Positions 8,267-17,158 of a DNA stretch of 64,000 nucleotides are shown here, one piece after another; within the stretch, counting starts at the first letter, position 1, and every line of letters starts with the position of its first letter. The notes beneath the pieces were generated by a model. The model saw nothing but the letters and a program-made list of their open reading frames with translations, was not told where the DNA came from and did no database searches. Made by a program: the position numbers and the translations under genes. Source of the stretch: Dasania phycosphaerae (lineage in GTDB: Bacteria > Pseudomonadota > Gammaproteobacteria > Pseudomonadales > Dasaniaceae); assembly GCF_026891035.1 (NCBI RefSeq), contig NZ_JAPTGG010000002.1, forward strand, positions 124,001 through 188,000, given 5' to 3'.

Positions 8267-8866
8267 ATGGCTTATAGTCCCTTAATTGATCAGTTAGTCG
8301 ATGCCCTGCGTTGCCTGCCTGGCGTAGGCCCCAAGTCTGCGCAGCGCATGGCCTTTCATTTATTAGAGCGCGACCGCGAAGGTGGTTTTAAGCTGGCCCA
8401 GCATTTAGAGCAGGCCATGCAAGGGGTTAACCGCTGCGAGCAGTGCCGCACCTTAACCGAACAGCCTAAGTGCGCAATTTGCGCCAATACTAAGCGCGAT
8501 CATGAAACCATTTGTGTGGTTGAGGCTCCCAGCGATGTGGTGGCCTTGGAACAGTCAGGGCAGTACCGCGGTACCTATTTTGTATTGATGGGTAAACTCT
8601 CGCCTATAGATGGCATAGGCCCCGAAGAAATTGGTGTCAGCCATTTATTAACCCGCATACAACAGCAACAAGTTAAAGAGGTGATACTAGCAACCAACCC
8701 TACGGTTGAGGGCGAGGCCACCGCTTATTATATTACCGCCCAGTTAAAAGCCTTGGGTGTTACCGTTTCACGTATTGCTCATGGCGTGCCCTTAGGTGGC
8801 GAGCTGGAGTTTGTCGATGTGGGCACACTTGCTCACGCTTTAGAAGGCCGCCAGGTAATTGCCTAA
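8267..8866 (+). CDS. recR: Recombination mediator protein RecR
   Basis: 199 residues. An N-terminal helix-hairpin-helix (LPGVGPKSAQRMAFHLL, 17-33) is followed by a Cys4 zinc site (C57, C60, C69, C72) and a Toprim domain opening at ICVVEAPSDVVALEQSG. The C-terminal segment contains GELEFVDVGTLAHALEGR. RecR acts with RecO, and in some pathways RecF, to load RecA on gapped DNA coated with SSB. The stop codon is one base before the rnd start codon. Confidence 0.97.
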   Translation: MAYSPLIDQLVDALRCLPGVGPKSAQRMAFHLLERDREGGFKLAQHLEQAMQGVNRCEQCRTLTEQPKCAICANTKRDHETICVVEAPSDVVALEQSGQYRGTYFVLMGKLSPIDGIGPEEIGVSHLLTRIQQQQVKEVILATNPTVEGEATAYYITAQLKALGVTVSRIAHGVPLGGELEFVDVGTLAHALEGRQVIA

Positions 8867-8867
8867 T

Positions 8868-9989
8868 ATGACTAGCAGCACCACCGATAATTATATTTAT
8901 ATAGCGAGTAATGAACAGTTGGCGCAGCGTTGCCAGCAGTGGCAAAGCGCAAGTTTTTTAGCCTTAGATACCGAGTTTATCCGCACCGATACCTTTTACC
9001 CTATAGCGGGTTTGCTGCAGCTTTCAGCCGGTGAAGAGAACTATTTAATCGACCCTTTAAGCATAGATGACTGGCAACCCTTGGTGGCTTTACTGCAGCA
9101 GCCTAGTATTGTGAAGGTGTTGCACTCCTGCAGTGAGGACCTAGAGGTTTTCGATAGATTGTTTGGGGTGTTGCCTGCGCCGTTATTTGATACCCAGTTA
9201 GCCGCTGCCATGTTGGGCTATGGTTTTAGCTTGAGCTATCAAAACTTGGTGGCCGCAATTTTAGATATACATGTGGAAAAGGGCGAGACGCGATCCAACT
9301 GGTTACGGCGCCCCTTAAGCCCATCGCAATGCCATTATGCGGCTTTGGATGTGGAGTATTTACCCGAAATTTATCAACAAATGCACGACAGCTTAGTGGC
9401 CAAAGGGCGCCTAACGTGGCTGCAACAGGAATGTGCCGAGCAAATTTCTGGTTTTAATAATGGCGAGCCCTATTACAAAAAAGTGAAGTCGGCATGGAAG
9501 TTGGCCCCTAAACAATTGCAAGTGTTAGCTGTGTTAACGAGCTGGCGCGAGCAACAGGCGCGCCAGCGCAATGTGCCCAGGGGTAGGGTGGTTAAAGATA
9601 AAAGCTGTTTTGAAATTGCCAGCATAATGCCTGAGCAACTTAATCAGCTAGCTAAAGTCAGTGAGTTAGGCCCTAAAACCCTACGAGTCGATGGCGAAAC
9701 AATATTGGCTTTGGTAGCTGAAGCCAAAACCGCTAGCGAGCTGCCTGCGGCCTTGCCTAAGCCCCTGCCTATGCAAACGGGTACGGTATTAAAACAATTA
9801 AAGGCGCTGGTAAAACAAGTGGCGCAAGACTTGGATGTGGCCAGCGAAATTTTAGTCAAAAAACGCGACTACGAAAGCTTGTTGCGTTCGGGTATGTCAG
9901 GTCAGCCCTATCAATTACCTGCTTCTTTATTAGGTTGGCGCAAAGCCGTTATCGGCGATGCATTATTAAAGCTGCTCACTAAGAGCTAG
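8868..9989 (+). CDS. rnd: Ribonuclease D
   Basis: 373 residues from the ATG at 8868. The DEDDy exonuclease motifs are present: LALDTEFIR (D34, E36), VLHSCSEDLEVF, and HYAALDVEYL with the Tyr and final Asp. An HRDC domain follows (LKLAPKQLQVLAVLTSWREQQ onward), then a second, weaker HRDC-like repeat (TGTVLKQLKALVKQVAQDLDV). RNase D trims the 3' ends of tRNA and other small stable RNAs. A TTG nine bases upstream would overlap recR and is less likely than the ATG. The gene is followed by ycgL and ycgN, a linkage seen in other gammaproteobacteria. Confidence 0.95.
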   Translation: MTSSTTDNYIYIASNEQLAQRCQQWQSASFLALDTEFIRTDTFYPIAGLLQLSAGEENYLIDPLSIDDWQPLVALLQQPSIVKVLHSCSEDLEVFDRLFGVLPAPLFDTQLAAAMLGYGFSLSYQNLVAAILDIHVEKGETRSNWLRRPLSPSQCHYAALDVEYLPEIYQQMHDSLVAKGRLTWLQQECAEQISGFNNGEPYYKKVKSAWKLAPKQLQVLAVLTSWREQQARQRNVPRGRVVKDKSCFEIASIMPEQLNQLAKVSELGPKTLRVDGETILALVAEAKTASELPAALPKPLPMQTGTVLKQLKALVKQVAQDLDVASEILVKKRDYESLLRSGMSGQPYQLPASLLGWRKAVIGDALLKLLTKS

Positions 9990-10003
9990 CCGGCGAGTTA
10001 AGC

Positions 10004-10297
10004 ATGAAAAAGATTTGTACTATTTATCGCAGCCCCAAAAAAGAGGGCATGTACTTGTATGTTGATAAGGCTGAAGATTTAACCCGTGTGCCCGAGGCTT
10101 TATTAAAACAATTCGGCAAGCCCGAGCATGCCATGGTGCTGGTGCTGCACCCCGAGCGTGAATTGGCGCGGGTAGATGTAAAAAAAGTGCTCAATGAAAT
10201 AGGTGAAAATGGTTTTTTTCTGCAGTTGCCGCCAAGCACTTCAGAGGATGAGTATATGAAATCCATACACCAAAAAAACAGTAAAATGGGTGGCTGA
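10004..10297 (+). CDS. ycgL: YcgL-family protein
   Basis: 97 residues beginning MKKICTIYRSPKKEGMYLYVD, the hallmark start of the YcgL (DUF709) family, with the conserved VPEALLKQFGKPEHAMVLVL and a C-terminal GFFLQLPP segment. The structure of the E. coli homologue is a small alpha/beta fold; no biochemical activity is established. The gene overlaps ycgN by one base (TGATG), which suggests translational coupling. Confidence 0.93.
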   Translation: MKKICTIYRSPKKEGMYLYVDKAEDLTRVPEALLKQFGKPEHAMVLVLHPERELARVDVKKVLNEIGENGFFLQLPPSTSEDEYMKSIHQKNSKMGG

Positions 10298-10740
10298 TGA
10301 CTGCCGTAAAACCCTTTTGGGAAACCGTACCCCTGGCTGAAATGAGCCGCGAGCAGTGGGAGTCGCTGTGTGATGGCTGTGCCAAGTGTTGCCTGCACAA
10401 GCTAGAGGACGAAGATGACGGCCAGGTTTATTACACCAAGGTGGTGTGCCGTTATATGGATGATGATTGCCGCTGTACCGAATACCAGCGCCGCAACGAG
10501 TTGGTGCCCAACTGTGTGTGGCTTAGGCCTGAAGATGTAGAGAGCTTTCACTGGCTGCCTTCCACCTGCGCTTATCGCTTGGTGTATGAGGGCCAGCCCT
10601 TGCCGCAGTGGCACCCTTTGGTTAGCGGTAATGCCGAGTCTGTGCATGAGGCTGGGGTGTCGATTAAGGGGCGGGCGCTGAGCGAGGAGTTTGTGCACCC
10701 CGATGGCTACGAAGAGCATATTATTCACTGGGTGGAATAA
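10297..10740 (+). CDS. ycgN: YcgN-family cysteine cluster protein (UPF0260)
   Basis: 147 residues with the family's cysteine pattern: LCDGCAKCCLHKLEDED, then VVCRYMDDDCRCTEYQRR, then NCVWLRP and STCAYRLVYEG. These cysteines probably coordinate zinc or an iron-sulfur cluster; which one cannot be decided here. The closing stretch EEFVHPDGYEEHIIHWVE is also conserved. Tight coupling to ycgL and proximity to rnd suggest an RNA- or translation-related setting, but that is only context. Confidence 0.93.
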   Translation: MTAVKPFWETVPLAEMSREQWESLCDGCAKCCLHKLEDEDDGQVYYTKVVCRYMDDDCRCTEYQRRNELVPNCVWLRPEDVESFHWLPSTCAYRLVYEGQPLPQWHPLVSGNAESVHEAGVSIKGRALSEEFVHPDGYEEHIIHWVE

Positions 10741-10768
10741 ATGCCGACAATAACGAGTAGGAGATCTT

Positions 10769-11113
10769 ATGGCGGGTGATTATTTATTGGCGTGGGGCAG
10801 CTATGTTACCGCGGCTTTGCTGCTGTTGCTGTTGTTATGGCGTATGACGGCGGCGATTAAGCTTATCGACCTGCGTATTATTTTAGTGATATTGGCTGCG
10901 GCGCTGTTATTTACCCCGGTGCCGGTAGAGCCGGGCTCGGCGTATTGGGCCCCCGCTTTTATGGCGGCGTTAATTGATGCGGTGACTATAGGGGCTGAGG
11001 CCGGTATTAAGCGTTTATGGCCTATTCTTATTGTGATGCTGCTATTGGTAGTGCTTTCACTCATTGCCCGAGTGTTGCGGCATAGGCAAAAATCGGCGGC
11101 TACGCCAAAGTAA
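10769..11113 (+). CDS. Small inner-membrane protein of unknown function
   Basis: 114 residues with three hydrophobic segments: YVTAALLLLLLLWRM, IILVILAAALLFTPV, and a C-terminal WPILIVMLLLVVLSLIARVL. It ends in a short basic tail. Between helices two and three is a loop with PVEPGSAYWAPAFMAAL. A GGAG motif precedes the ATG. I do not recognise a named family. It lies between ycgN and the VWA gene on the same strand, which is consistent with a membrane partner for the next gene, but there is no direct evidence. Confidence 0.7.
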   Translation: MAGDYLLAWGSYVTAALLLLLLLWRMTAAIKLIDLRIILVILAAALLFTPVPVEPGSAYWAPAFMAALIDAVTIGAEAGIKRLWPILIVMLLLVVLSLIARVLRHRQKSAATPK

Positions 11114-11265
11114 AACTGCATTTGGCGTACTTAAGGCCTTGATTATAATCATAAAAGCCTGTTGTTAATTGTCAGAAACCTGCTATAAATGTTTGTTAAT
11201 AAAACAAATTTTCTAATTGGGTGGGCTGCCTAGCTCGCTCAAACATTCTATTTAGAGCTTACAAC

Positions 11266-13413
11266 ATGATGGCGATTGCACGCGGCTTAATCACTTTATG
11301 GATTTTATTGGGCGTTAACCTGGCGGTTAATGCGCAAAGCATGGAGGCAGCCCTAGCCGATGCTGCCAAAGCCCCCGACGTGCGGGTGGTAATAGATATA
11401 TCGGGCAGCATGAAAAGCAATGATCCCGAAAACCTGCGCAGGCCTGCCTTAGAGTTATTGGTCAAATTATTCCCCGAGCAGGCTAAAGCCGGTGTCTGGA
11501 CCTTTGGCCAGTGGGTCAACATGCTGGTTAAGCATGGCCAGGTGGATGATAAATGGCGCGATAATGCTATTTTGGCGGCGCAAAAAATCAACTCAGTAGC
11601 GCTGCATACTAATATCCCCCTAGCCCTAGAAAAAGCGGCTATGGACCTCACTAAGCTAGACCCTAACTACGCCACCCATATGATACTGCTTACCGATGGT
11701 ATGGTGGATGTGTCTAAGTCCAAGCAAGAAAACCTAGCCGCTAGGGATAAAATCATTAATGAGATTTTACCCAAGCTGCGCGATGCCGGTATCACCATAC
11801 ACACCGTGGCCCTGTCTAAAAATGCCGATAGCGAGTTGATGGAGCGCCTGGCGGTAGAAACCAACGGCCTTACCGCAGTAGCTGAAACCGCTGAAGAGTT
11901 GATGGCGGTATTTTTACAGGCCTTTGATGCCGCCGCCCCTGCAGAGCAACTGCCCTTAGAGGGCAATCGCTTTATGGTGGATTCCAGCATAGAAGAGTTT
12001 ACCGCGCTGATTTTTAAAAAGCCGGGCAGTGACCCCGCCATCTTAGTGGCACCCGATAATAAGCGCAGCACTGAGGCCAAGCACGACAGTGATACCAGCT
12101 GGTTTAGCGATAAAAACTACGAATTAATCACTGTGAAATCGCCCTATGAAGGTGAGTGGCAGTTGGCGGCAGATTTAGAGCCCGGCAGCCGCGTCACCAT
12201 AGTGAGCAATCTCAGCTTGGTGGTGTCGCGTTTGCCTGCCAGTATGTTTGTGGGCACTGATAGCGAGCTATCCGTGCTGTTACAGGAGCAGGGTAAAACT
12301 ATTATGGACCCCAACCTGTTATCGCTAGTGGATGTAGAGGTAAATATTAAACGCCGCGATGATGAGCAATCTTGGCAGTTATCCTTAAGCGATAACGGCG
12401 CCCCCAATAACGGCTTATTTAGCCGGGAGTTGGCCATGCTGGCCGAGGCAGGGGTGTACGATATTAGCGTACGGGCCGATGGCAAAAGTTTTCAGCGTGA
12501 GCAAAAACAAACCATAGCCGTTAGGGAAACCTTTGATATACGGCAGCTGACCAGCGATGATATGCCGCCCAATCATAGTGTGAGCTTATTTGCCCAAAAC
12601 CCCGCAATAGATACTGAAGGCTCTACCGTATTAGCCAAGGTTAAAAGCCCTGATGGCAGTACTGCGCTTAAGGCCGTTAAGGTGATTAAAGACCGTACTT
12701 GGCAATTGGATCTGGTTGGTGTTGAGCAGTCAGGTAGTTATTGGGTTAACTTCGAGGCAACGGGGCAGTATAAAACCGGTGGTCGTTTTGACTATGCCTC
12801 AGATGTCATAGAAATTGTGCATACCGTGCCCGGTTCACCACTCCTAGCAGCACCTGAGCCTGTAGTAGAGCCTGAACCCGAGCCAGAACCAGAGCCCGTC
12901 AAACCAGAAACACCGGTTGTAGACCAGCAACCTCCAGCTGAGCAAGGGCTTAGCATGGCGGATATATTACTGTATGTAGGCATAGCACTGGGTAATATCA
13001 TCACCATAGCGCTGGGTTATTTTGCTTATAAAATGGTGATGGGGGCAGACAAGTCCGAAGTGTTGGGCCAATCCGATGATATAGAGCCAGAGGCCACAGC
13101 CGAGCAAGAGAGCCCAAGTGAGCCGGAGCCCGCCGTGGAGCCAGAATCAGAACCAGAACCAGAACCAGAACCGCAAGCTAGCCCTGAGCCCGATACTGGT
13201 GATATGGACTTAGACCTAGGTGAACCCGCCGATTTAGAAGAGGCCCCTGCCGATGCTGCAGAGCCCGAGCCAGCAGCTGAAGAGGCTGGCATAGAGGTAG
13301 ATTTAGAAAGCGAAATAGAGCTGGATGATGAAGACCTAGAAGATTTGGCCGACGTTGATGACATCTTGGACCTGCCCGATGAGGCCATAGATATAGAACC
13401 CGATAAAAAATAA
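11266..13413 (+). CDS. Exported VWA-domain protein with C-terminal membrane anchor and acidic tail
   Basis: About 715 residues from the ATG at 11266 (AGAG nine bases before). An N-terminal signal peptide (LITLWILLGVNLAVNAQS) is followed by a von Willebrand A domain with MIDAS motif DISGSMKSND, the TN-containing loop (HTNIPLALEK) and LLTDGMVD. After further extracytoplasmic strand-rich domains there is a Pro/Glu-rich linker, one membrane helix (about 567-590, ILLYVGIALGNIITIALGYF), and a cytoplasmic tail of about 120 residues that is very rich in Glu and Asp. The architecture matches gammaproteobacterial proteins annotated as TIGR03503. It precedes a MoxR ATPase and a second VWA gene, but a terminator separates them. 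Confidence 0.82.
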   Translation: MMAIARGLITLWILLGVNLAVNAQSMEAALADAAKAPDVRVVIDISGSMKSNDPENLRRPALELLVKLFPEQAKAGVWTFGQWVNMLVKHGQVDDKWRDNAILAAQKINSVALHTNIPLALEKAAMDLTKLDPNYATHMILLTDGMVDVSKSKQENLAARDKIINEILPKLRDAGITIHTVALSKNADSELMERLAVETNGLTAVAETAEELMAVFLQAFDAAAPAEQLPLEGNRFMVDSSIEEFTALIFKKPGSDPAILVAPDNKRSTEAKHDSDTSWFSDKNYELITVKSPYEGEWQLAADLEPGSRVTIVSNLSLVVSRLPASMFVGTDSELSVLLQEQGKTIMDPNLLSLVDVEVNIKRRDDEQSWQLSLSDNGAPNNGLFSRELAMLAEAGVYDISVRADGKSFQREQKQTIAVRETFDIRQLTSDDMPPNHSVSLFAQNPAIDTEGSTVLAKVKSPDGSTALKAVKVIKDRTWQLDLVGVEQSGSYWVNFEATGQYKTGGRFDYASDVIEIVHTVPGSPLLAAPEPVVEPEPEPEPEPVKPETPVVDQQPPAEQGLSMADILLYVGIALGNIITIALGYFAYKMVMGADKSEVLGQSDDIEPEATAEQESPSEPEPAVEPESEPEPEPEPQASPEPDTGDMDLDLGEPADLEEAPADAAEPEPAAEEAGIEVDLESEIELDDEDLEDLADVDDILDLPDEAIDIEPDKK

Positions 13414-13429
13414 TCGCGCAGCCTCGTTA

Positions 13430-13479
13430 CGCCCCAGTTATAAAGCTTATTAAATAAGCACTATAGCTGGGGCGTTTTA
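13430..13479 (+). terminator. Rho-independent terminator after the exported VWA gene
   Basis: Long interrupted stem, CGCCCCAG paired with CTGGGGCG, with inner TTATA/TATAG and GCTTATT/AATAAGC pairings, followed by TTTT at 13475-13478. Confidence 0.75.
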
Positions 13480-13559
13480 GCTTGTGTTAAAGCAAAATGT
13501 TGCCAGCCCTAAGAGGAATGGTTAGGCTGGTGCTAATCAATAAACTGTTGGATAGCTGT

Positions 13560-14405
13560 ATGAAATTTCAAGGCACAAATACTTATATTGCCACCGATGA
13601 TTTGCAAACTGCCGTTAACGCCGCTGTGACTCTGCAACGCCCTTTATTAATTAAAGGTGAGCCGGGTACAGGCAAAACCCTATTGGCCGAGCAGGTGGCC
13701 GAGTCTTTAGGTTTAGAGCTTATTCAGTGGCATATAAAATCTACCACTAAGGCGCAGCAGGGCTTATACGAATACGATGCGGTTTCGCGTTTACGCGACT
13801 CACAGCTAGGCGATGAGCGTGTGCATGATATTAAGCATTACATACGCAAAGGTAAGCTGTGGCAGGCTTTTGAAGCTGAGCAGCAAGTGGTTCTGCTAAT
13901 TGATGAAGTGGATAAGGCCGATATAGAGTTTCCCAATGATTTATTGGTGGAGCTGGATAAGATGGAGTTCTTTGTTTATGAAACCGGGCAAACCATTAAA
14001 GCCAAGCACCGTCCCATTATTATTATCACCAGTAATAATGAAAAAGAATTGCCGGACGCTTTTTTAAGGCGCTGCTTTTTTCATTTTATTAGCTTCCCCG
14101 ACAGGGAAACCATGAAGCGTATCGTAGACGTACATTTCCCTAATGTGCAGCTGGATTTAGTCAACCAAGCCATGGATATGTTTTTTGAGGTGCGGGATAT
14201 ACCGGGCTTAAGAAAAAAACCTTCCACCTCGGAGCTGATTGATTGGTTAAAGTTATTGATGGCTGATGATATGCCTGATGAAATTTTAAAAAATCACGAT
14301 AGCAGTAAGGCCATACCTCCACTGTATGGTGCGCTGTTAAAAAATGAGCAAGATGTGCATATGTTAGAGCGCTTGGCCTTTTTACAGCGCCGGGAACAGC
14401 GTTAA
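13560..14405 (+). CDS. MoxR-family AAA+ ATPase
   Basis: 281 residues from the ATG at 13560, where the typical start MKFQGTNTYIATDDLQTAV lies; an upstream in-frame TTG at 13497 would add an unconserved 21-residue leader. Walker A GEPGTGKT is at about 33-40, Walker B VVLLIDEVDKAD near 108-118, sensor ITSNNEKELPDAFLRRC with the arginine finger, and a C-terminal lid domain. MoxR ATPases work with VWA proteins as chaperone-like remodelers that assemble metalloenzymes or membrane complexes. The gene overlaps the next VWA gene by one base, so the two are almost certainly an operon and probably a functional pair. Confidence 0.93.
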   Translation: MKFQGTNTYIATDDLQTAVNAAVTLQRPLLIKGEPGTGKTLLAEQVAESLGLELIQWHIKSTTKAQQGLYEYDAVSRLRDSQLGDERVHDIKHYIRKGKLWQAFEAEQQVVLLIDEVDKADIEFPNDLLVELDKMEFFVYETGQTIKAKHRPIIIITSNNEKELPDAFLRRCFFHFISFPDRETMKRIVDVHFPNVQLDLVNQAMDMFFEVRDIPGLRKKPSTSELIDWLKLLMADDMPDEILKNHDSSKAIPPLYGALLKNEQDVHMLERLAFLQRREQR

Positions 14406-15580
14406 TGCTGATTAATTTTTTTCAGTTACTAAAAAGCCAAGGTGTACCGGTTTCAACCAAAGAGTTGCTGGATTTAATTTTGGCTTTAAAAAATCATCTG
14501 GCTTTTGCTGATATGGATGAGTTTTATTACTTAAGCCGTGCAGTTTTGGTTAAAGATGAAAAACACTACGATCGTTTTGATCGCTCATTTGCCCTGTACT
14601 TTCAGCAACTGGAAAATATAGACGATATTATCGACGCCCTAATCCCCGAGGAGTGGCTGCGTAAAGAGTTTGAAAAAACACTGAGCGAAGAAGATAAAAA
14701 GAAGATACAGTCGCTAGGTGGTCTAGAAGAGTTAATCAAAGCCTTTAAGGAGCGCATGGAAGAGCAAAAAAAACGCCACCAAGGTGGTAATAAATGGATA
14801 GGCACCGGCGGCACCTCACCCTTTGGCCACAGTGGCTATAATCCCGAGGGCATAAGAATAGGCGGTGAAAGCCGCAACAAAAGTGCTGTTAAAGTATGGG
14901 AAAAGCGCGAGTTTAAAAACCTAGATGATGACGTAGAGCTAGGTACCCGTAATATTAAAGTGGCACTGCGGCGGCTGCGACAATTTGCCCGCACCGGAGC
15001 CAGTGAAGAACTGGATTTAAACGACACCATACGCAGCACCGCCAATAATGCCGGCTTATTAGATATTAAAATGGTGCCTGAACGCCACAATGCAGTGAAA
15101 GTGTTGCTGTTTTTTGATGTGGGCGGCTCTATGGATTTTTATATTAAAAACTGTGAAGAGCTATTTTCAGCAGCGCGTTCAGAATTTAAGCATATGGAAT
15201 ATTTTTATTTCCATAATTTTATTTATGAGTCGCTGTGGGATGATAACCAGCGCCGCCGCGACCAGCGTACAGACTTAAACGATATACTGCATAAATACGG
15301 CAGCGACTATAAAGTGATTATCGTAGGGGATGCCTCTATGTCGCCTTACGAAATCAGCTACCCAGGCGGCAGCATAGAGCACTGGAATGAAGAGGCGGGC
15401 GAAGCTTATTTTAAGCGGCTCACAGCCGTTTACGATAAAGTCGTTTGGCTCAACCCCGTAGCGGAAAAATCTTGGCGCTACACCCAAACTATAGCTTATT
15501 GCCAGCAGCTGGTAGAGGGCCATATGTACCCGCTAACCGTAAATGGTTTAGAGCGGGCTATGCGATATCTTTCAGCCTAG
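14405..15580 (+). CDS. CoxE-like VWA-domain protein partnered with MoxR ATPase
   Basis: 391 residues, cytoplasmic (no signal or membrane helix). The N-terminal half is helical, with FFQLLKSQGVPVSTKELLDL and the charged EEQKKRHQGGNKWIGTGGTS. The C-terminal half is a VWA-like fold with a degenerate MIDAS DVGGSMD (Gly in place of the usual first Ser) and IIVGDASMSPYE. This is the profile of the CoxE/YehP-type VWA proteins that pair with MoxR ATPases. The start codon overlaps the stop of the ATPase gene. Confidence 0.88.
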   Translation: MLINFFQLLKSQGVPVSTKELLDLILALKNHLAFADMDEFYYLSRAVLVKDEKHYDRFDRSFALYFQQLENIDDIIDALIPEEWLRKEFEKTLSEEDKKKIQSLGGLEELIKAFKERMEEQKKRHQGGNKWIGTGGTSPFGHSGYNPEGIRIGGESRNKSAVKVWEKREFKNLDDDVELGTRNIKVALRRLRQFARTGASEELDLNDTIRSTANNAGLLDIKMVPERHNAVKVLLFFDVGGSMDFYIKNCEELFSAARSEFKHMEYFYFHNFIYESLWDDNQRRRDQRTDLNDILHKYGSDYKVIIVGDASMSPYEISYPGGSIEHWNEEAGEAYFKRLTAVYDKVVWLNPVAEKSWRYTQTIAYCQQLVEGHMYPLTVNGLERAMRYLSA

Positions 15581-15742
15581 CTTGGGTGTTGGGTTTTCTT
15601 ACACAATATGGGCAGCTGATATTGTTTGTTTTTTCAGCTGGTTGATTTTTGGTCAGTTTGTTTTGTTGGTCTGGAATTTGCTCTTGTATTAAACACTATT
15701 ATTTTGTGATTTTTAATTGTTTATTATAAGGGGAAGAGGTCA

Positions 15743-16273
15743 ATGATTTCAGTCAAAACTGTAATAACCAATGCTGTGGCGGGGGCGTTACTTGCTCTGT
15801 CATCAATATCAGCGTTTGCTCATCCGGTAGAGTATATTTTTGAAGACAATCTAGATAATACTTTCACTTTCAGTGCCATGACGATTGTGCATGGTTCTGC
15901 TGCTGGTGCGGGTACTGGCTTTTTGCTTAATGGCAATGCTGTTAGCTTTGATAATGAATATGGCATTTCCGATGCTGCCTGGGATGCCAAAAGAGCGGCC
16001 GCAGATGGCGTAAGTGCTGGCGGTGGCTTTAATTTGGATGATTTCTCTGCTCAGCTGGTGTTGGATGTCACCCTAGATTTAGCAACCTTGGCAAGCTATG
16101 GCTTTAGTCAGGGAGTGGCTTTCACTATCGATACATTTGATGCCAGCCTTCGTTGGGCTAGTGGTAATGATGGCAGTATGGTGTTCACTACTTCGGTAGC
16201 AGAGCCAGCCACTTTGTCTTTATTAGCTTTGGGCTTGATGGGGTTGGGCTTCTCTAGACGACGTCAACAATAG
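15743..16273 (+). CDS. PEP-CTERM sorting-signal surface protein
   Basis: 176 residues. An N-terminal signal peptide (AVAGALLALSSISAFA) precedes a strand-rich mature domain. The last 25 residues form the tripartite PEP-CTERM signal: VAEPATL, a hydrophobic helix (SLLALGLMGLGF) and a basic SRRRQQ end. Such proteins are processed by exosortase (EpsH/XrtA type) and are often linked to exopolysaccharide. No exosortase gene is in this window. The short mature domain is unlike any family I recognise. AGGGGAAGAGG just before the ATG is a strong ribosome-binding site. The gene has its own terminator, so it is probably monocistronic. Confidence 0.88.
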   Translation: MISVKTVITNAVAGALLALSSISAFAHPVEYIFEDNLDNTFTFSAMTIVHGSAAGAGTGFLLNGNAVSFDNEYGISDAAWDAKRAAADGVSAGGGFNLDDFSAQLVLDVTLDLATLASYGFSQGVAFTIDTFDASLRWASGNDGSMVFTTSVAEPATLSLLALGLMGLGFSRRRQQ

Positions 16274-16298
16274 TTTAGTTGGCCGAGGGTTATAAAAG

Positions 16299-16326
16299 CG
16301 AGGTTGCTAGGCAGCCTCACTTTTTT
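16299..16326 (+). terminator. Terminator after the PEP-CTERM gene
   Basis: Stem GAGGTTGC/GCAGCCTC (one G-T wobble) with loop TAG, then AC and six T residues. Confidence 0.8.
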
Positions 16327-16342
16327 ATGGGCATTGAAAAAG

Positions 16343-17128
16343 TTAGTGCTTAAAGGCAATTAAAGCTGCGGTAATGGCCACATTTAAAGACTCCACCTCA
16401 TTATTCATAGGGATGCAAAGTTGGTGCTGGGACAAAGCCTGCACCGCTGGGCTAACCCCTTCGGTTTCGTTGCCTAGTACGTAGACTGTGGTGCCTTTAG
16501 CCTGGTAATCAAACAGTGATGTGCTGGCGTGGGAGGATAAGGTGCAAATAGTTGCGCCGGTGTTGCTTAATAACTCCAGCGCCTGTTCTATGCTGTCGCT
16601 ATAGATTAGCGGTGTTTTAAAGACTGTGCCGGTACTGGCTTTAATCACTAAGGGTGATAGGGCGGCGCAGCCTTTTTGCGGCAGTATTAAGCCGTCTATA
16701 TAGCCTGCACAAACCGAGCGTATAATCATGCCCAGGTTCTGTGGGTTGGTAATGCGGTCTAGGGCTATTAGCGAGCAGTTGCCTTGGGGTTTATTACTAA
16801 TAAATTCTTCCACCGAAATATATTGTTTGAGCTGTATGTCGGCGGCGACCCCTTGATCTTGCTTGGCGTTTTTAGAGATGCGCGATAAGGCTTTTTTATC
16901 GTGATACTGTATTTCTATGCCGCGCTGTTCAGCTATGGCGATGATTTCGGCAATAATGCCCTGGGGTTTGTTAGAGTCAGCTAGGTGTAGTTTGAAAAAA
17001 CGCAACTGTGGATTTTGCAGTGCTTCGAGTACGGGCTTGCGGCCGTAAATGGTCAGTAGGCTTTTAAAAAAACGCTGCTTTTTTTTGTATTGTTCAGAGT
17101 CTTGAGTATGTTCGGCTGCTGGCTTCAT
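16343..17128 (-). CDS. TrmH/SpoU-family RNA 2'-O-methyltransferase
   Basis: 261 residues. An N-terminal substrate-binding region begins at YGRKPVLEALQNP and is followed by the SPOUT knot domain. Motif 1 is LIALDRITNPQNLGMIIRS, motif 2 is VYVLGNETEGVSP, and motif 3 is CIPMNNEVESLNVAITAAL; these build the AdoMet-binding knot. The order and length resemble RlmB-type rRNA Gm methyltransferases, but the specific RNA target cannot be assigned. It is the last gene of a minus-strand set, 30 bases after the histidine kinase gene. Confidence 0.88.
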   Translation of the reverse strand: MKPAAEHTQDSEQYKKKQRFFKSLLTIYGRKPVLEALQNPQLRFFKLHLADSNKPQGIIAEIIAIAEQRGIEIQYHDKKALSRISKNAKQDQGVAADIQLKQYISVEEFISNKPQGNCSLIALDRITNPQNLGMIIRSVCAGYIDGLILPQKGCAALSPLVIKASTGTVFKTPLIYSDSIEQALELLSNTGATICTLSSHASTSLFDYQAKGTTVYVLGNETEGVSPAVQALSQHQLCIPMNNEVESLNVAITAALIAFKH

Positions 17129-17158
17129 TGCAGGTAGGGAGACCTAGGTTAGGGATAA

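Noticed and set aside
13026..13388. Minus-strand Ser-rich ORF opposite the acidic tail of the VWA gene
   Set aside because: It is the complement of Glu/Asp codons and has the composition expected of a shadow frame.
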